From: Flagellimonas oceanensis
Lineage (GTDB): Bacteria > Bacteroidota > Bacteroidia > Flavobacteriales > Flavobacteriaceae
Reading direction: 5' to 3'
Assembly: GCF_003992595.1 (NCBI RefSeq)
Contig: NZ_RZNA01000045.1
Span: 1-40,263 of the forward strand
Length of the DNA: 40,263 bases
Made by a program: the position numbers and the translations under genes. The notes below the pieces were generated by a model that saw only the letters and a list, made by a program, of their open reading frames with translations, was not told where the DNA came from and did not search any database. Shown piece after piece: positions 25,054 through 32,850 of the stretch (position 1 is the first letter of the stretch; every line of letters begins with the position of its first letter).

Positions 25054-26019
25054 TTAGCAACATCCACCACCATTGTAGTGGTAGGTACTTTCACTTATAT
25101 AGATTTCATCCGAAGCGCTTGCCAAAGCTGCCGCTGTTTTATCACATACTGCCAAGGGTTGGTTTTGTTGTAGCACGTGACCTTTTTTATCATCAAAATA
25201 AGGCTCATTACCAAAATAGATGGCTGTTTTCCCAGTAAAAACGCAGGGCCCGTCTTCGGGCATCGGGTCTTTTATGGCAGCTATTTCAATGGATTCTATA
25301 TGAATGAGCTCGTTTGTGGGATAATGGTTCGGCGATAACACCCTGTATGATCTTTTCCCTCTAATTTCAATGGTGCCGAAACCTGCATCGGTCAATACTT
25401 TAACGTAATCCTTTAGTGGAATGCTACCACTTAGGCACTGTGCCCTCAGTCTATCATCGTTGCGGAGCTCATCACTCATGGGTTGTTCACAAATGGGGTC
25501 GCTCATTACCAATCTTCCGTGGGGCTTTAAAACACGGTACATTTCGGAAACCGCTTTTTTAAGGTCGTCTATTTTAAAAATATTGAAGAGACAGTTTTGG
25601 GCAGCTACATCAATACTTTCATCGGCAACGGGAAGGTTGAGGGCATCTCCCTTTACCAAGTTGACAAACTCACTGCTGAACCAATCGTTTTCTTCTTCTG
25701 CTATTTTGAAATTTTTTCGGGAGGCCTCCAGCATTTCGTCTACGGAATCCACACCGACAACCCCTGCTTTTTGTCTGGAAAAATAAGAGAATTGCAATAG
25801 TTCCATTCCACCGCCGACGCCTACGTAGAGAATCTTGGGATTGTTTACCAAATCCTGTGCGGATACCGTGCTCCCGCAACCATAGTTCATCTCCTGCATG
25901 ATTTTGGGGATGGACAGCCCTGGGAATTGCCAAATGGGATTGGTAGTACAGCAAAGCCCAACATCTGGGGTCAGTGCAGCATCTTTGTATAGGTCTTGGG
26001 TGGCATCTAAATAGCTCAT
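25054..26019 (-). CDS. arsM: arsenosugar-type arsenite S-adenosylmethionine methyltransferase
   Basis: 321 residues. It has the class I methyltransferase fold with SAM site YVGVGGGMELLQF, GVDSVDEMLEA, and VKGDALNLPVADESIDVA. Cys pairs at both ends (GLCCTT at 23-24 and the terminal GGGCC) and the internal Cys in AQNCLFN and PICEQP are suited to binding As(III). It methylates arsenite, and the subfamily ending in GGGCC is the one found in arsenosugar biosynthesis clusters. Its ATG overlaps the PNP gene's stop (ATGA). It is the last gene of a three-gene operon whose other members also belong to that pathway. Confidence 0.85.
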   Translation of the reverse strand: MSYLDATQDLYKDAALTPDVGLCCTTNPIWQFPGLSIPKIMQEMNYGCGSTVSAQDLVNNPKILYVGVGGGMELLQFSYFSRQKAGVVGVDSVDEMLEASRKNFKIAEEENDWFSSEFVNLVKGDALNLPVADESIDVAAQNCLFNIFKIDDLKKAVSEMYRVLKPHGRLVMSDPICEQPMSDELRNDDRLRAQCLSGSIPLKDYVKVLTDAGFGTIEIRGKRSYRVLSPNHYPTNELIHIESIEIAAIKDPMPEDGPCVFTGKTAIYFGNEPYFDDKKGHVLQQNQPLAVCDKTAAALASASDEIYISESTYHYNGGGCC

Positions 26020-26831
26020 AGTTCTTTGATCAGTTCTTTGAATAGTTTAATCATTTTGGGTTCCGCTTGTCCTGCAACCCTCAAAATCTCTTGGACTTCA
26101 ACGGGTTCAAGGTTATCTGGGTCGCATTCATCGGTCAAAACGGATACCGCTACAATAGGTAGTCGTAAATGATTGGCAACAATTACTTCAGGAACCGTAC
26201 TCATTCCAACGGCATCGGCACCCATGATCTTGAGCATTCGATATTCCGCCTTGGTCTCCAGTTGAGGGCCCACGACGGAGGCATACACTCCTTTTTTTAG
26301 GGAAATATTTTCTCGAGAAGCTATGGCTTCCACTTTTTGGCGCATTTCTGGGTCGTAGGGTTCGCTCATATCCACAAACCTATCCCCGAATTCCGCCACA
26401 TTCTTAAAGGCCAAAGGCGATCCGCCCTGCAGGTTGATGTGGTCTTCAATCAACATAATGTCCCCTTTTTTGAAATCAAGATTAATGGCTCCCGCAGCAT
26501 TGGAGACAAATAATTTTTTAATGCCCAATTGATGCATCACACGTATGGGATAGGTAATATCAATAAAATCGTATCCTTCATACAAATGAAAACGTCCTTG
26601 CATGACCACGGCTTTTTTTCCTTCAATGGTACCGTAGATCAATTTACCTGTATGAAACTCCACTGTGGCCAAAGGGAAATATGGAATATGGTTGTAATGG
26701 GCTTCGATGGGGTCTTCAATATTATCCACCAATTGGCCAAGCCCTGTACCGAGCACAATACCGATTTCAGGAGTTTCAAAACCTCGCTTTTTAAGATATT
26801 CAACGGATTCTGCTATCTGTTTTTTCGTCAT
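26016..26831 (-). CDS. purine-nucleoside phosphorylase in arsenosugar operon
   Basis: 271 residues, a trimeric-type PNP. It has IGIVLGTGLGQL at the phosphate site, GRFHLYEGY (conserved His), LFVSNAAGAIN, the purine-site Glu/Met region DAVGMSTVPEVIVANH, and a late VLTDECDPDN. It splits a purine nucleoside with phosphate to free base and ribose 1-phosphate. In this operon the likely special substrate is the arsenic-containing adenosine derivative made by ArsM/ArsS, with release of adenine and a 5-arsenoribose phosphate. Ordinary purine salvage is the alternative. Both ends overlap neighbouring genes by 4 bases, so all three proteins are made together. Confidence 0.88.
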   Translation of the reverse strand: MTKKQIAESVEYLKKRGFETPEIGIVLGTGLGQLVDNIEDPIEAHYNHIPYFPLATVEFHTGKLIYGTIEGKKAVVMQGRFHLYEGYDFIDITYPIRVMHQLGIKKLFVSNAAGAINLDFKKGDIMLIEDHINLQGGSPLAFKNVAEFGDRFVDMSEPYDPEMRQKVEAIASRENISLKKGVYASVVGPQLETKAEYRMLKIMGADAVGMSTVPEVIVANHLRLPIVAVSVLTDECDPDNLEPVEVQEILRVAGQAEPKMIKLFKELIKEL

Positions 26832-27466
26832 TCCTTTATATGTTTTAAAAATGGCCCAAAGGCCTCAATATCTTTGATGTCCTCGTAATAATCGACATCG
26901 TTTCTTTCTTCCAAAAGGGCAACTTTTTCGTCTTTTAAGTCGGATAAGGTATCATCTAGGACAGTATTGGTTCCCCATTCCTTGTTCTGGAACAATTCCT
27001 TTTTTAAGGATTTCATTCCCAAGAGGTAAAATCCACCATCTTCTGCAGGTCCCACAACAAAGTTTTGGTTTTTGAATTTGGAAAAAGCTTCTTCCAAATC
27101 CGATTGGTTCAGATGGTACATGTCACTACCAATGATGATAATTTGCTCAAAACCTGCTTGGAACCCTTCGTTGAACGCATTCATCATTCGTTTGCCCAAA
27201 TCATTTCCGACTTGAAGTTTTTTTTGATATATGTTGTTGTCCCAAATGTCATCTTTCCAAATCTCTTCGGAATAATAGACCCATTTTTCAACCTTTAAAT
27301 CCTCTGTGAACGATACTGTTTTATCCAACAAAAACTTATAAATATCCAACGCTGCTCGGTCTCCCACTTTGGCCGCCAAACGGGTCTTGCATTTACCAAG
27401 TTCTGGGTTACGGGTAAGGATTAAAAGTAGGTCTTTGCTCAATTGCGTTGTTTTGGTAACGAACAC
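26828..27466 (-). CDS. DUF2064/TIGR04282-type arsenosugar biosynthesis transferase
   Basis: 212 residues. The N-terminus LLLILTRNPELGKCKTRLA is the hallmark of the DUF2064 family, a nucleotidyl/glycosyltransferase-like A fold. The middle has IIIGSDMYHLN and GPAEDGGFYLLG (DGG loop), and the later part LDDTLSDLKDEKV. Family members occur with radical SAM or arsenosugar proteins and are thought to transfer or activate a sugar moiety. The start is uncertain: 27466 is a GTG, and a TTG eight codons later would also leave the domain intact. It is the first gene of the operon and carries a perfect -7 box 70 bases upstream. Confidence 0.8.
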   Translation of the reverse strand: MFVTKTTQLSKDLLLILTRNPELGKCKTRLAAKVGDRAALDIYKFLLDKTVSFTEDLKVEKWVYYSEEIWKDDIWDNNIYQKKLQVGNDLGKRMMNAFNEGFQAGFEQIIIIGSDMYHLNQSDLEEAFSKFKNQNFVVGPAEDGGFYLLGMKSLKKELFQNKEWGTNTVLDDTLSDLKDEKVALLEERNDVDYYEDIKDIEAFGPFLKHIKE

Positions 27467-27535
27467 TTATACCGTGTTGGTCAACAAGACAATCCAATAC
27501 TTACTTGCTATTGGGTCATCTTTTGTTCATCTACC

Positions 27536-27543
27536 CAAATATA
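27536..27543 (-). promoter_or_regulatory. -7 promoter box for the arsenosugar operon
   Basis: The minus strand reads TATATTTG, a perfect match to the Bacteroidetes TAnnTTTG box, 70 bases upstream of the first gene's GTG. A TTG lies 25 bases further upstream (27569-27571), slightly beyond the usual spacer. No obvious ArsR-type dyad surrounds it. Confidence 0.4.
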
Positions 27544-27614
27544 CTACCATAATGATTTTCTACATGGCCAAACATCGACTTTTTGGTATGGGAAAGTCTA
27601 AATTGGAGGAAGCT

Positions 27615-29660
27615 TTACGATATTTTAATGAGGTAACTGGGCAGGTGCTTTCGAAGCTTGTCAAAAGAGATGGGTTTGGTTAAGTAATCGTTCATGCCAA
27701 CACCCTTGGCTTCGTCAATGGCCTCCTTTGTTACATCTGCCGACAGGCCTATGATTCCAATGGTCTTATTGAACTTTCTGATTTTTTTAGTAGCTCTCAA
27801 ACCATCCATTTTCGGCATGTGGATATCCATGAAGACCAAATGATAGTCATTCTTTTTAACGGCTTCGATGGCCTCAATTCCGTTGGAGACCGAATCGGAA
27901 TGTACGCCCAGATTTTCGAGGGTCTTTTTTAGTACCATTACATTTACTCGATTGTCATCGACAATCAAAACCCTACAGCCACTTAGGTCAATCGATTCTT
28001 GCCCCACGCTTTTGGTTGTGCTGTCACTATCCGAAACAGGGAACTTTAGGGACAACTTGAACTCGGTGCCTACATTCTCTTGACTGGTTACATCGATTTT
28101 TCCTCCGAGTAGTTCTACCAGTTTATAAGTAATGTACAATCCCAGTCCGCTACCTTCATGGCGTTTGGCTTTCCCAACTTCCACTTGGGTAAATCGGTCA
28201 AAAATGGTCTTTAGTTTATCTTTTGGAATACCTATGCCAGAATCTTTTATGAAAATTGTGATGGAAAGATCATTCTCCACAATACGTTCTTCATAGGAGA
28301 TGGTTATCCCTCCTTTTTCAGTGAATTTCAAGGAGTTCCGTAAAATGTTGGTGATTACTTGGCCGTATTTGCCAATATCCCCAACAGCTTCAATTTGGTT
28401 CTGCCCTGTTTGGTCCAAGTCAATATAAAGGCCTTTTTCTTCAGCAGTTCGCCGATAAATCCTAATAATGTTCTTAAGTTCTTCCAGCGGGGAGAAAACA
28501 TCTTTTCTAAAGGTTGTTTTGCCGGACTCTATCTTGTCGATCTCAAGGATATCGTTTACCAAAAGGAGCAACTTTTTGGAGGAAATATCCATCAATGACA
28601 GATATTCTTGTAGTGAATTTTGTATTTCCGAAAGTTTTAAAACCTCAATAAATCCAATAATGGCATTCAGCGGAGTCCTTATCTCGTGGCTCATATTGGA
28701 GATGAACTCGGTTTTTGACCTGGAAGCCTTTTCCGCTCTCAACTGTTCCTTTTTCAAAGATGTGTTGAGGTCTTTCAGTTTTAGGTTGGCATCGTGCAAG
28801 TGTCTGTTTTTCTTTCTGGACGATATGTAGAAATATATCAGGGAGCTGGTAAGCAAAGAGAGCAAAAGTCCAAATGCGAGATAAATGTAGGTGGACTGCT
28901 TTCTTTCTGCCAAGAAGTCAAAATGTGCCGGCATTAAGGAGAATTTCCACTTTTGGCCATCGAGTGTGTCTACTTCAAAAGTGGTGGTAAAAATATATTC
29001 TTTTCCGATCTCACTTGCCTTGGGATTGTTTTTAGAGTAAAATATGGTCCCCTTTTCATCCTCCACTTGAATTGCATATTTGTCCAGGTCAGCTACCAAT
29101 TCATTAAAGGGTACGGTAAAATCCATACCCGCTGTGACCGAGCCTTTGAAAGCACCGTCGAAATAGACTGGAGCATCAACTAAAAAGGCGCTGCCTCCTT
29201 GGTACAGTTTGGTCCACGGTGAGATGTTGGTGGTAGAATCCAATACATGGTTTCTCCATTCGGGATATCTCGGATGTTTGGTAAGATTTATCCCAATGGC
29301 CGCCCTGTTCCCCTCTAGAGGGGTTACTTTTTTAATGACCATTGAGCTATCCAGCCATTCCACAAACCTAAACGATGCATTTTGTTCCAAAATAAGACCA
29401 GCATCCTTTTCCCAATGTCCAAAGTAAGACCCATTGGTCATTTCAATCCGTTGTTTGAGGTTTTCTAAGGATTTGATGTTGTGCTTTACCAAGGAGAAAA
29501 ACTCCTTTGCTCTCAGACTACCTGTATTCTGTAGTTCCCTGACGTAGTTTGATTTCTGGGTGTTCAGGGAATTGTTCCATAAAATGAAAACAATGGCAAT
29601 AAGGGCCGAAAATATGGCCAGTGGAAATATGAGTTCTCTCTTTGAGGGTGTCAACGGCAT
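27615..29660 (-). CDS. hybrid sensor histidine kinase/response regulator with CHASE-like sensor
   Basis: 681 residues. Membrane helices at about 9-29 and 256-280 enclose a periplasmic CHASE-like domain (FGHWEKDAGLILEQNASF and the AFLVDAPVYFDGAFKG block). Then come a short coiled coil, HisKA with phospho-acceptor His325 (SNMSHEIRTPLN), and HATPase (N box ITNILRNSLKFTEKG, G boxes DSGIGIP and GSGLGLYI). A receiver domain follows, with Asp612 (FMDIHMPKMDG), the acidic pocket IVDDN and Lys662 (LTKP). All catalytic residues are present. There is no DNA-binding output and no adjacent response regulator, so it must signal to an unlinked partner. It ends 149 bases from the arsenosugar operon and is not clearly part of it. 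Confidence 0.93.
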   Translation of the reverse strand: MPLTPSKRELIFPLAIFSALIAIVFILWNNSLNTQKSNYVRELQNTGSLRAKEFFSLVKHNIKSLENLKQRIEMTNGSYFGHWEKDAGLILEQNASFRFVEWLDSSMVIKKVTPLEGNRAAIGINLTKHPRYPEWRNHVLDSTTNISPWTKLYQGGSAFLVDAPVYFDGAFKGSVTAGMDFTVPFNELVADLDKYAIQVEDEKGTIFYSKNNPKASEIGKEYIFTTTFEVDTLDGQKWKFSLMPAHFDFLAERKQSTYIYLAFGLLLSLLTSSLIYFYISSRKKNRHLHDANLKLKDLNTSLKKEQLRAEKASRSKTEFISNMSHEIRTPLNAIIGFIEVLKLSEIQNSLQEYLSLMDISSKKLLLLVNDILEIDKIESGKTTFRKDVFSPLEELKNIIRIYRRTAEEKGLYIDLDQTGQNQIEAVGDIGKYGQVITNILRNSLKFTEKGGITISYEERIVENDLSITIFIKDSGIGIPKDKLKTIFDRFTQVEVGKAKRHEGSGLGLYITYKLVELLGGKIDVTSQENVGTEFKLSLKFPVSDSDSTTKSVGQESIDLSGCRVLIVDDNRVNVMVLKKTLENLGVHSDSVSNGIEAIEAVKKNDYHLVFMDIHMPKMDGLRATKKIRKFNKTIGIIGLSADVTKEAIDEAKGVGMNDYLTKPISFDKLRKHLPSYLIKIS

Positions 29661-29901
29661 CTTAAGTATCTAATTCGGGGACTTATTGATAATACTTTTC
29701 CAACTCATCAGTTCAAAACAATGAACATTTTGCTTTTTCATGCAATTCTCAACGTTGTAAGAAAATACATCCAATAATATTATCAAACATTTTTTGTGTG
29801 AAAAAATTGTGTTTTACAGTCTGATTTTGTGGTAAATCACAACAAAATCCATAGAAATAAATCAGCTCTGACCAATATCAGTTTTTGAGAACGGTTTCCT
29901 A

Positions 29902-29915
29902 ATGACCTTTGTCAT
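29902..29915. promoter_or_regulatory. inverted repeat upstream of pyruvate-kinase-like gene
   Basis: ATGAC-CTTT-GTCAT is a perfect 5+5 dyad ending 12 bases before the ATG at 29928. TGAC-N4-GTCA has the layout of some Crp/Fnr-family half-sites, so it may be an operator. With a 4-base loop it could equally be a small RNA hairpin near the start. The regulator is unknown. Confidence 0.35.
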
Positions 29916-29927
29916 AAAATTTAGGGT

Positions 29928-31460
29928 ATGGGCATTACACGGGAACAGCTGCAAAAAATGGCTTTGCAGATTGATGAAGTCGTTTATTCAATTCAACAAC
30001 AAGATGTGAATGAGAACATTTTGTTGCAGGATGTGTGTGCTATCTACAGGGAAAGTGCCAAAAACCTGATGCACTATACCGCTTTCCGAAGTTTTGATGC
30101 CAGAAAGATGCAAAAAGGGTTGAAACAATTGGGCTTGACCCGTTTGGCCAATGCTGAGGGAAACATTTTGGGAAGTTTGATCAATCTGAAAATCATCCTG
30201 CATAGTTTACTTGGGGGCGCCCCTGATTTGAAGAGGGATGGATTTTTGTCCATTGGAGAAGGTTCCGAACTATTGAAAAAGCATACCGACGAACTTTTTG
30301 GCGATAATGATAAAACACGAAGAGTCAGGATCATGGTTACGCAGCCCACGGAAGCTGCCACCGATTACGACATGGTTTTGGATATGGTAAGGAGTGGTAT
30401 GGACTGCGCCAGGGTCAATTGCGCCCACGATGATCCAGAGGTTTGGGAGGCCATCATTGAAAATGTGAGAAGGGCGGCAAATGAGTGTTCCACTACGGTC
30501 AAGGTAGCGATGGATTTGGCAGGGTCCAAAGTAAGAACCGGAAAGATTCCTTTGGAAATCCACAAAAAGGGAAAAAGTGGCTCCAAAAAGAAAAGAAAGC
30601 CTTTTATCCTTTTGAACAAGGGGGATTACCTTATTGTTTCCTGTAAGGGAAATGATGCTGCCCATCCTGTATATGATAAAAAAGGATTTCTAGTGAAACC
30701 GGCCAGGATCGGTTGTGTGCCGCCTCAGATAATCGGCCGAGTGGAGAAAGGGGCTCCCATTTTATTCGATGATGGTAAAATTGAGGGGGAAATCATCGAT
30801 ACAAGCTCAGATTCCTTTCAAGTGAAAATTACACGATCCCAGCCAGGAGGTACTAAGCTCAAGGGAGAAAAAGGGATTAACCTACCTACGTTGGATTTGG
30901 GTATTTCAGGACTTACGACAAAGGATAGGGAGGACCTAAAATTTGTGGTGCAACACGCGGACATCGTCAATTATTCTTATGTAAATGATGCAAATGATGT
31001 GAACGACCTCTTATTGGAATTGAAAAAGCTTGGAGCGGATGAAGATTTAGGGGTCATCTTAAAAATAGAGACCAATCTGGCCTATAAAAATTTAATCAAT
31101 ATTCTCATTACGGCCATGCAACGCAAACACTTGGGCGTTATGATTGCCCGTGGCGATTTGGCACTTGAGGTAGGGTGGAAAAATATGGGTATGGTGCAGG
31201 AAGGGATTTTGTCTTTTTGCAGTGCCGCCCATATTCCTGTGGTGTGGGCTACCCAAGTTTTGGAAGGATTGGCAAAAAAAGGGATGCCGTCCCGATCGGA
31301 GATCACCGATATCACTTCCTCAGTCCAAGCGGAATGCGTAATGTTGAACAAAGGCCCGCACATTAACGAGGCCATTGCTTTTTTGGATGAGGTGTTGTTG
31401 AATGTGGAAAGTTCACATCATAAAAAGGAAGTATTGCTGCCAAGAATGGAGTGGATTTAA
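29928..31460 (+). CDS. pyruvate kinase-like protein with N-terminal extension, no C-terminal domain
   Basis: 510 residues. Residues about 1-120 form a helical region not found in normal pyruvate kinases. From about 125 the protein follows the pyruvate kinase barrel: RVNCAHDDPEVW (usual RxNxSH), MDLAGSKVRTG (usual DTKGPEIRTG), a B-domain insertion, ILKIETNLA (catalytic Lys and metal Glu kept), MIARGDLALEV (metal Asp kept), VWATQVLEGL (Thr kept) and PSRSEITDI. The Lys-Gly-Pro-Glu positions are replaced, and the allosteric C-terminal domain is absent. It may still handle phosphoenolpyruvate or enolate chemistry on another substrate. It is a lone gene; a hairpin lies just after its stop. Confidence 0.8.
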   Translation: MGITREQLQKMALQIDEVVYSIQQQDVNENILLQDVCAIYRESAKNLMHYTAFRSFDARKMQKGLKQLGLTRLANAEGNILGSLINLKIILHSLLGGAPDLKRDGFLSIGEGSELLKKHTDELFGDNDKTRRVRIMVTQPTEAATDYDMVLDMVRSGMDCARVNCAHDDPEVWEAIIENVRRAANECSTTVKVAMDLAGSKVRTGKIPLEIHKKGKSGSKKKRKPFILLNKGDYLIVSCKGNDAAHPVYDKKGFLVKPARIGCVPPQIIGRVEKGAPILFDDGKIEGEIIDTSSDSFQVKITRSQPGGTKLKGEKGINLPTLDLGISGLTTKDREDLKFVVQHADIVNYSYVNDANDVNDLLLELKKLGADEDLGVILKIETNLAYKNLINILITAMQRKHLGVMIARGDLALEVGWKNMGMVQEGILSFCSAAHIPVVWATQVLEGLAKKGMPSRSEITDITSSVQAECVMLNKGPHINEAIAFLDEVLLNVESSHHKKEVLLPRMEWI

Positions 31461-31464
31461 AAAA

Positions 31465-31484
31465 GGGCGCCTGACCAGGAGCCC
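31465..31484. terminator. hairpin terminator after the pyruvate kinase-like gene, strongest leftward
   Basis: GGGC-G-CCT-gacc-AGG-A-GCCC forms a 7-bp stem with one mismatch, starting 5 bases after the stop. On the minus strand it is followed by UUUUUU, making a good intrinsic terminator for leftward transcription, including the small ORF at 31545-31646. In the rightward direction the following bases (TATTAAG) are a poorer tail. Confidence 0.6.
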
Positions 31485-31544
31485 TATTAAGACACATTTG
31501 TAACTATGGGTGTTTCTAAATTGATGCGTTAGTGTTTAGTATAG

Positions 31545-31646
31545 CTAACTAATATATAGATAAATGCTGCTTAAAAGAGAGTAAACGGATAGTGCAATTA
31601 CAACGTACCAAAATAGGTATCCTAGCTTTGCTTCTATAGTGTTCAT
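31545..31646 (-). CDS. 33-residue single-span membrane miniprotein (candidate)
   Basis: An ATG at 31646 opens 33 codons (MNTIEAKLGYLFWYVVIAL..., ending LYIS-TAG). A short polar head is followed by one hydrophobic span of about 22 residues. No function is known. Support comes from the coherent membrane-peptide composition and from a minus-strand intrinsic terminator about 60 bases downstream with nothing else to terminate on that strand. No strong promoter box was found upstream. It could also be a chance ORF in AT-rich DNA. Confidence 0.45.
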   Translation of the reverse strand: MNTIEAKLGYLFWYVVIALSVYSLLSSIYLYIS

Positions 31647-31946
31647 TTTTCTGAGTGTTTGTTATTTAGTTGAGTTATAACTTACACCCCTAAATTACCT
31701 AAATGACACCTTTGGGCAAGCCAGATTTTTATTGGTTGCAATAATTAGGACATAATTGGTCGTAAATGCTATGTAAATGGGAAAAGCCTTGTTTTGGTAA
31801 ATCAAAGAATGGGCAAATAATACATTATTCGCTGTATAACAAGCACTTGTGATTTTGTGGAAATGGGGATTGAAAGGTTTTTGGAGGGGTGTCGGGAGTT
31901 ATGAAAGAACCAACACCCTTCCATAAAGGATATGTCATTATAGAAA
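31647..31946. other. non-coding stretch
   Basis: Nothing convincing is seen in these 300 bases beyond AT-rich sequence. A weak inverted repeat (GGGTGT ... ACACCC, about 31887-31916) has a 21-base loop and no U-tract after it. Confidence 0.5.
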
Positions 31947-32174
31947 TTAAACCAAAGGAGAACCTTTAAGTCGTTTTTCAATCTTTCGCTTTTTAGCGGT
32001 AATGTTCTTCATGGTTTCCATTAATTTGGAATCCTTGGTTTTTTTATAAATCTCATTAATGGAAAGTATCAAACTTTTAGCTTCCCTTGAGGCCTTAACC
32101 CTATCGCTGGTGGACATGTGGCTCATTGGCCTTTTTTCAAACTCTTCCGCCTTTTCTAGTAACTCGTGGGTCAT
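31947..32174 (-). CDS. small charged helical protein, unknown function
   Basis: 75 residues, very rich in Lys and Glu, with predicted amphipathic helices (ELLEKAEEFEKRP, then LILSINEIYKKTKD and NITAKKRKIEKRLKG). It has no signal peptide and no recognised domain. The start is an ATG at 32174, and TATATTTA about 30 bases upstream is close to the -7 consensus. It is cytoplasmic and could bind nucleic acid or protein. Composition and the lack of an overlapping gene support a real gene. Function unknown. Confidence 0.6.
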   Translation of the reverse strand: MTHELLEKAEEFEKRPMSHMSTSDRVKASREAKSLILSINEIYKKTKDSKLMETMKNITAKKRKIEKRLKGSPLV

Positions 32175-32467
32175 TTTTTATTTTTAAAATTATTCGTAAT
32201 CGGCTAAATATAAGAGTTAGTTTGATATTTTCTGCCTATGGAACCATTTGATTTTCATATTTATGAAAACATTAAGAAGTCGTAAGGATAAAGTGCTAGA
32301 GAAATCTAAATAAAAATCGATTTCATGGTTAACAGATTGATTACCTGACTTTACCAAAAGGTTTGAGAAGGGTAATTAAGGTGTGGAACGCGATACTCAA
32401 TGTTAAATTAACGTAACTTAATTGTAAAATAAATATTATTTAAGCTATTTTTGTTTAAAAATAGGAC

Positions 32468-32764
32468 GTGCAAATCATCTGGAAAAATTTAGGAGGAAAA
32501 AACCCATTGAATCATGAGCGAAGCATCAACTTGGAGTATGCTGTCCGACTTCAGGTGGTAAAGATACTCATAAATGAGGCAGAGCACCTCATGGATTACC
32601 TTTCTTTGGTGGTTATGGAGATAAATCCGTCAAACGGCCATGTATCCGTCCATCAAGAAACCCCGGAGCCTCTTTTTTCCAAAATCTCCAACAATTTGGA
32701 ACAGCCCAAAACCAAGGAAAACTCCAAGGTATCCTCCCCTTTTCTCACAGCTGTCAACGTTTAA
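32468..32764 (+). CDS. hypothetical 98-residue protein
   Basis: A GTG at 32468 opens 98 codons. Residues about 20-55 look like a helical, coding-type segment (NLEYAVRLQVVKILINEAEH), followed by a polar Ser/Lys-rich tail. No family is recognised. The start is unsure because no in-frame ATG lies near the front. A strong AGGAGG at 32491-32496 instead precedes an ATG at 32514 in another frame that gives only 15 codons (MSEASTWSMLSDFRW). It sits 83 bases upstream of the GH3 gene in the same direction and might be its partner or a remnant. Confidence 0.4.
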   Translation: MQIIWKNLGGKNPLNHERSINLEYAVRLQVVKILINEAEHLMDYLSLVVMEINPSNGHVSVHQETPEPLFSKISNNLEQPKTKENSKVSSPFLTAVNV

Positions 32765-32790
32765 GATCATTTAAGTCAATCTAAAAATGG

Positions 32791-32850
32791 ATTGAGTAAA
32801 TCCCGATTGTGGGATATGGGTAATTTTACATAAACAAATTACTCAATATG
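32791..32850 (+). promoter_or_regulatory. structured leader abutting the GH3-family start codon
   Basis: ATTGAGTAA (32791-32799) and TTACTCAAT (32839-32847) are a perfect 9-bp inverted repeat. The second arm ends exactly at the base before the ATG. Inside, ATCCC-GATTGT-GGGAT (32800-32815) is a perfect nested hairpin and GTAATTTTAC a small third one. If transcribed, the leader can close the initiation region in a stem with an internal branch, as in translational riboswitches or thermometers. No known riboswitch class is recognised. Confidence 0.5.

Noticed and set aside
27552..27683. Short plus-strand frame (MIFYMAKHRLFGMG...)
   Set aside because: Its second half is antisense to the end of the histidine kinase. 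The first part overlaps the arsenosugar promoter region, and no supporting signal was found.
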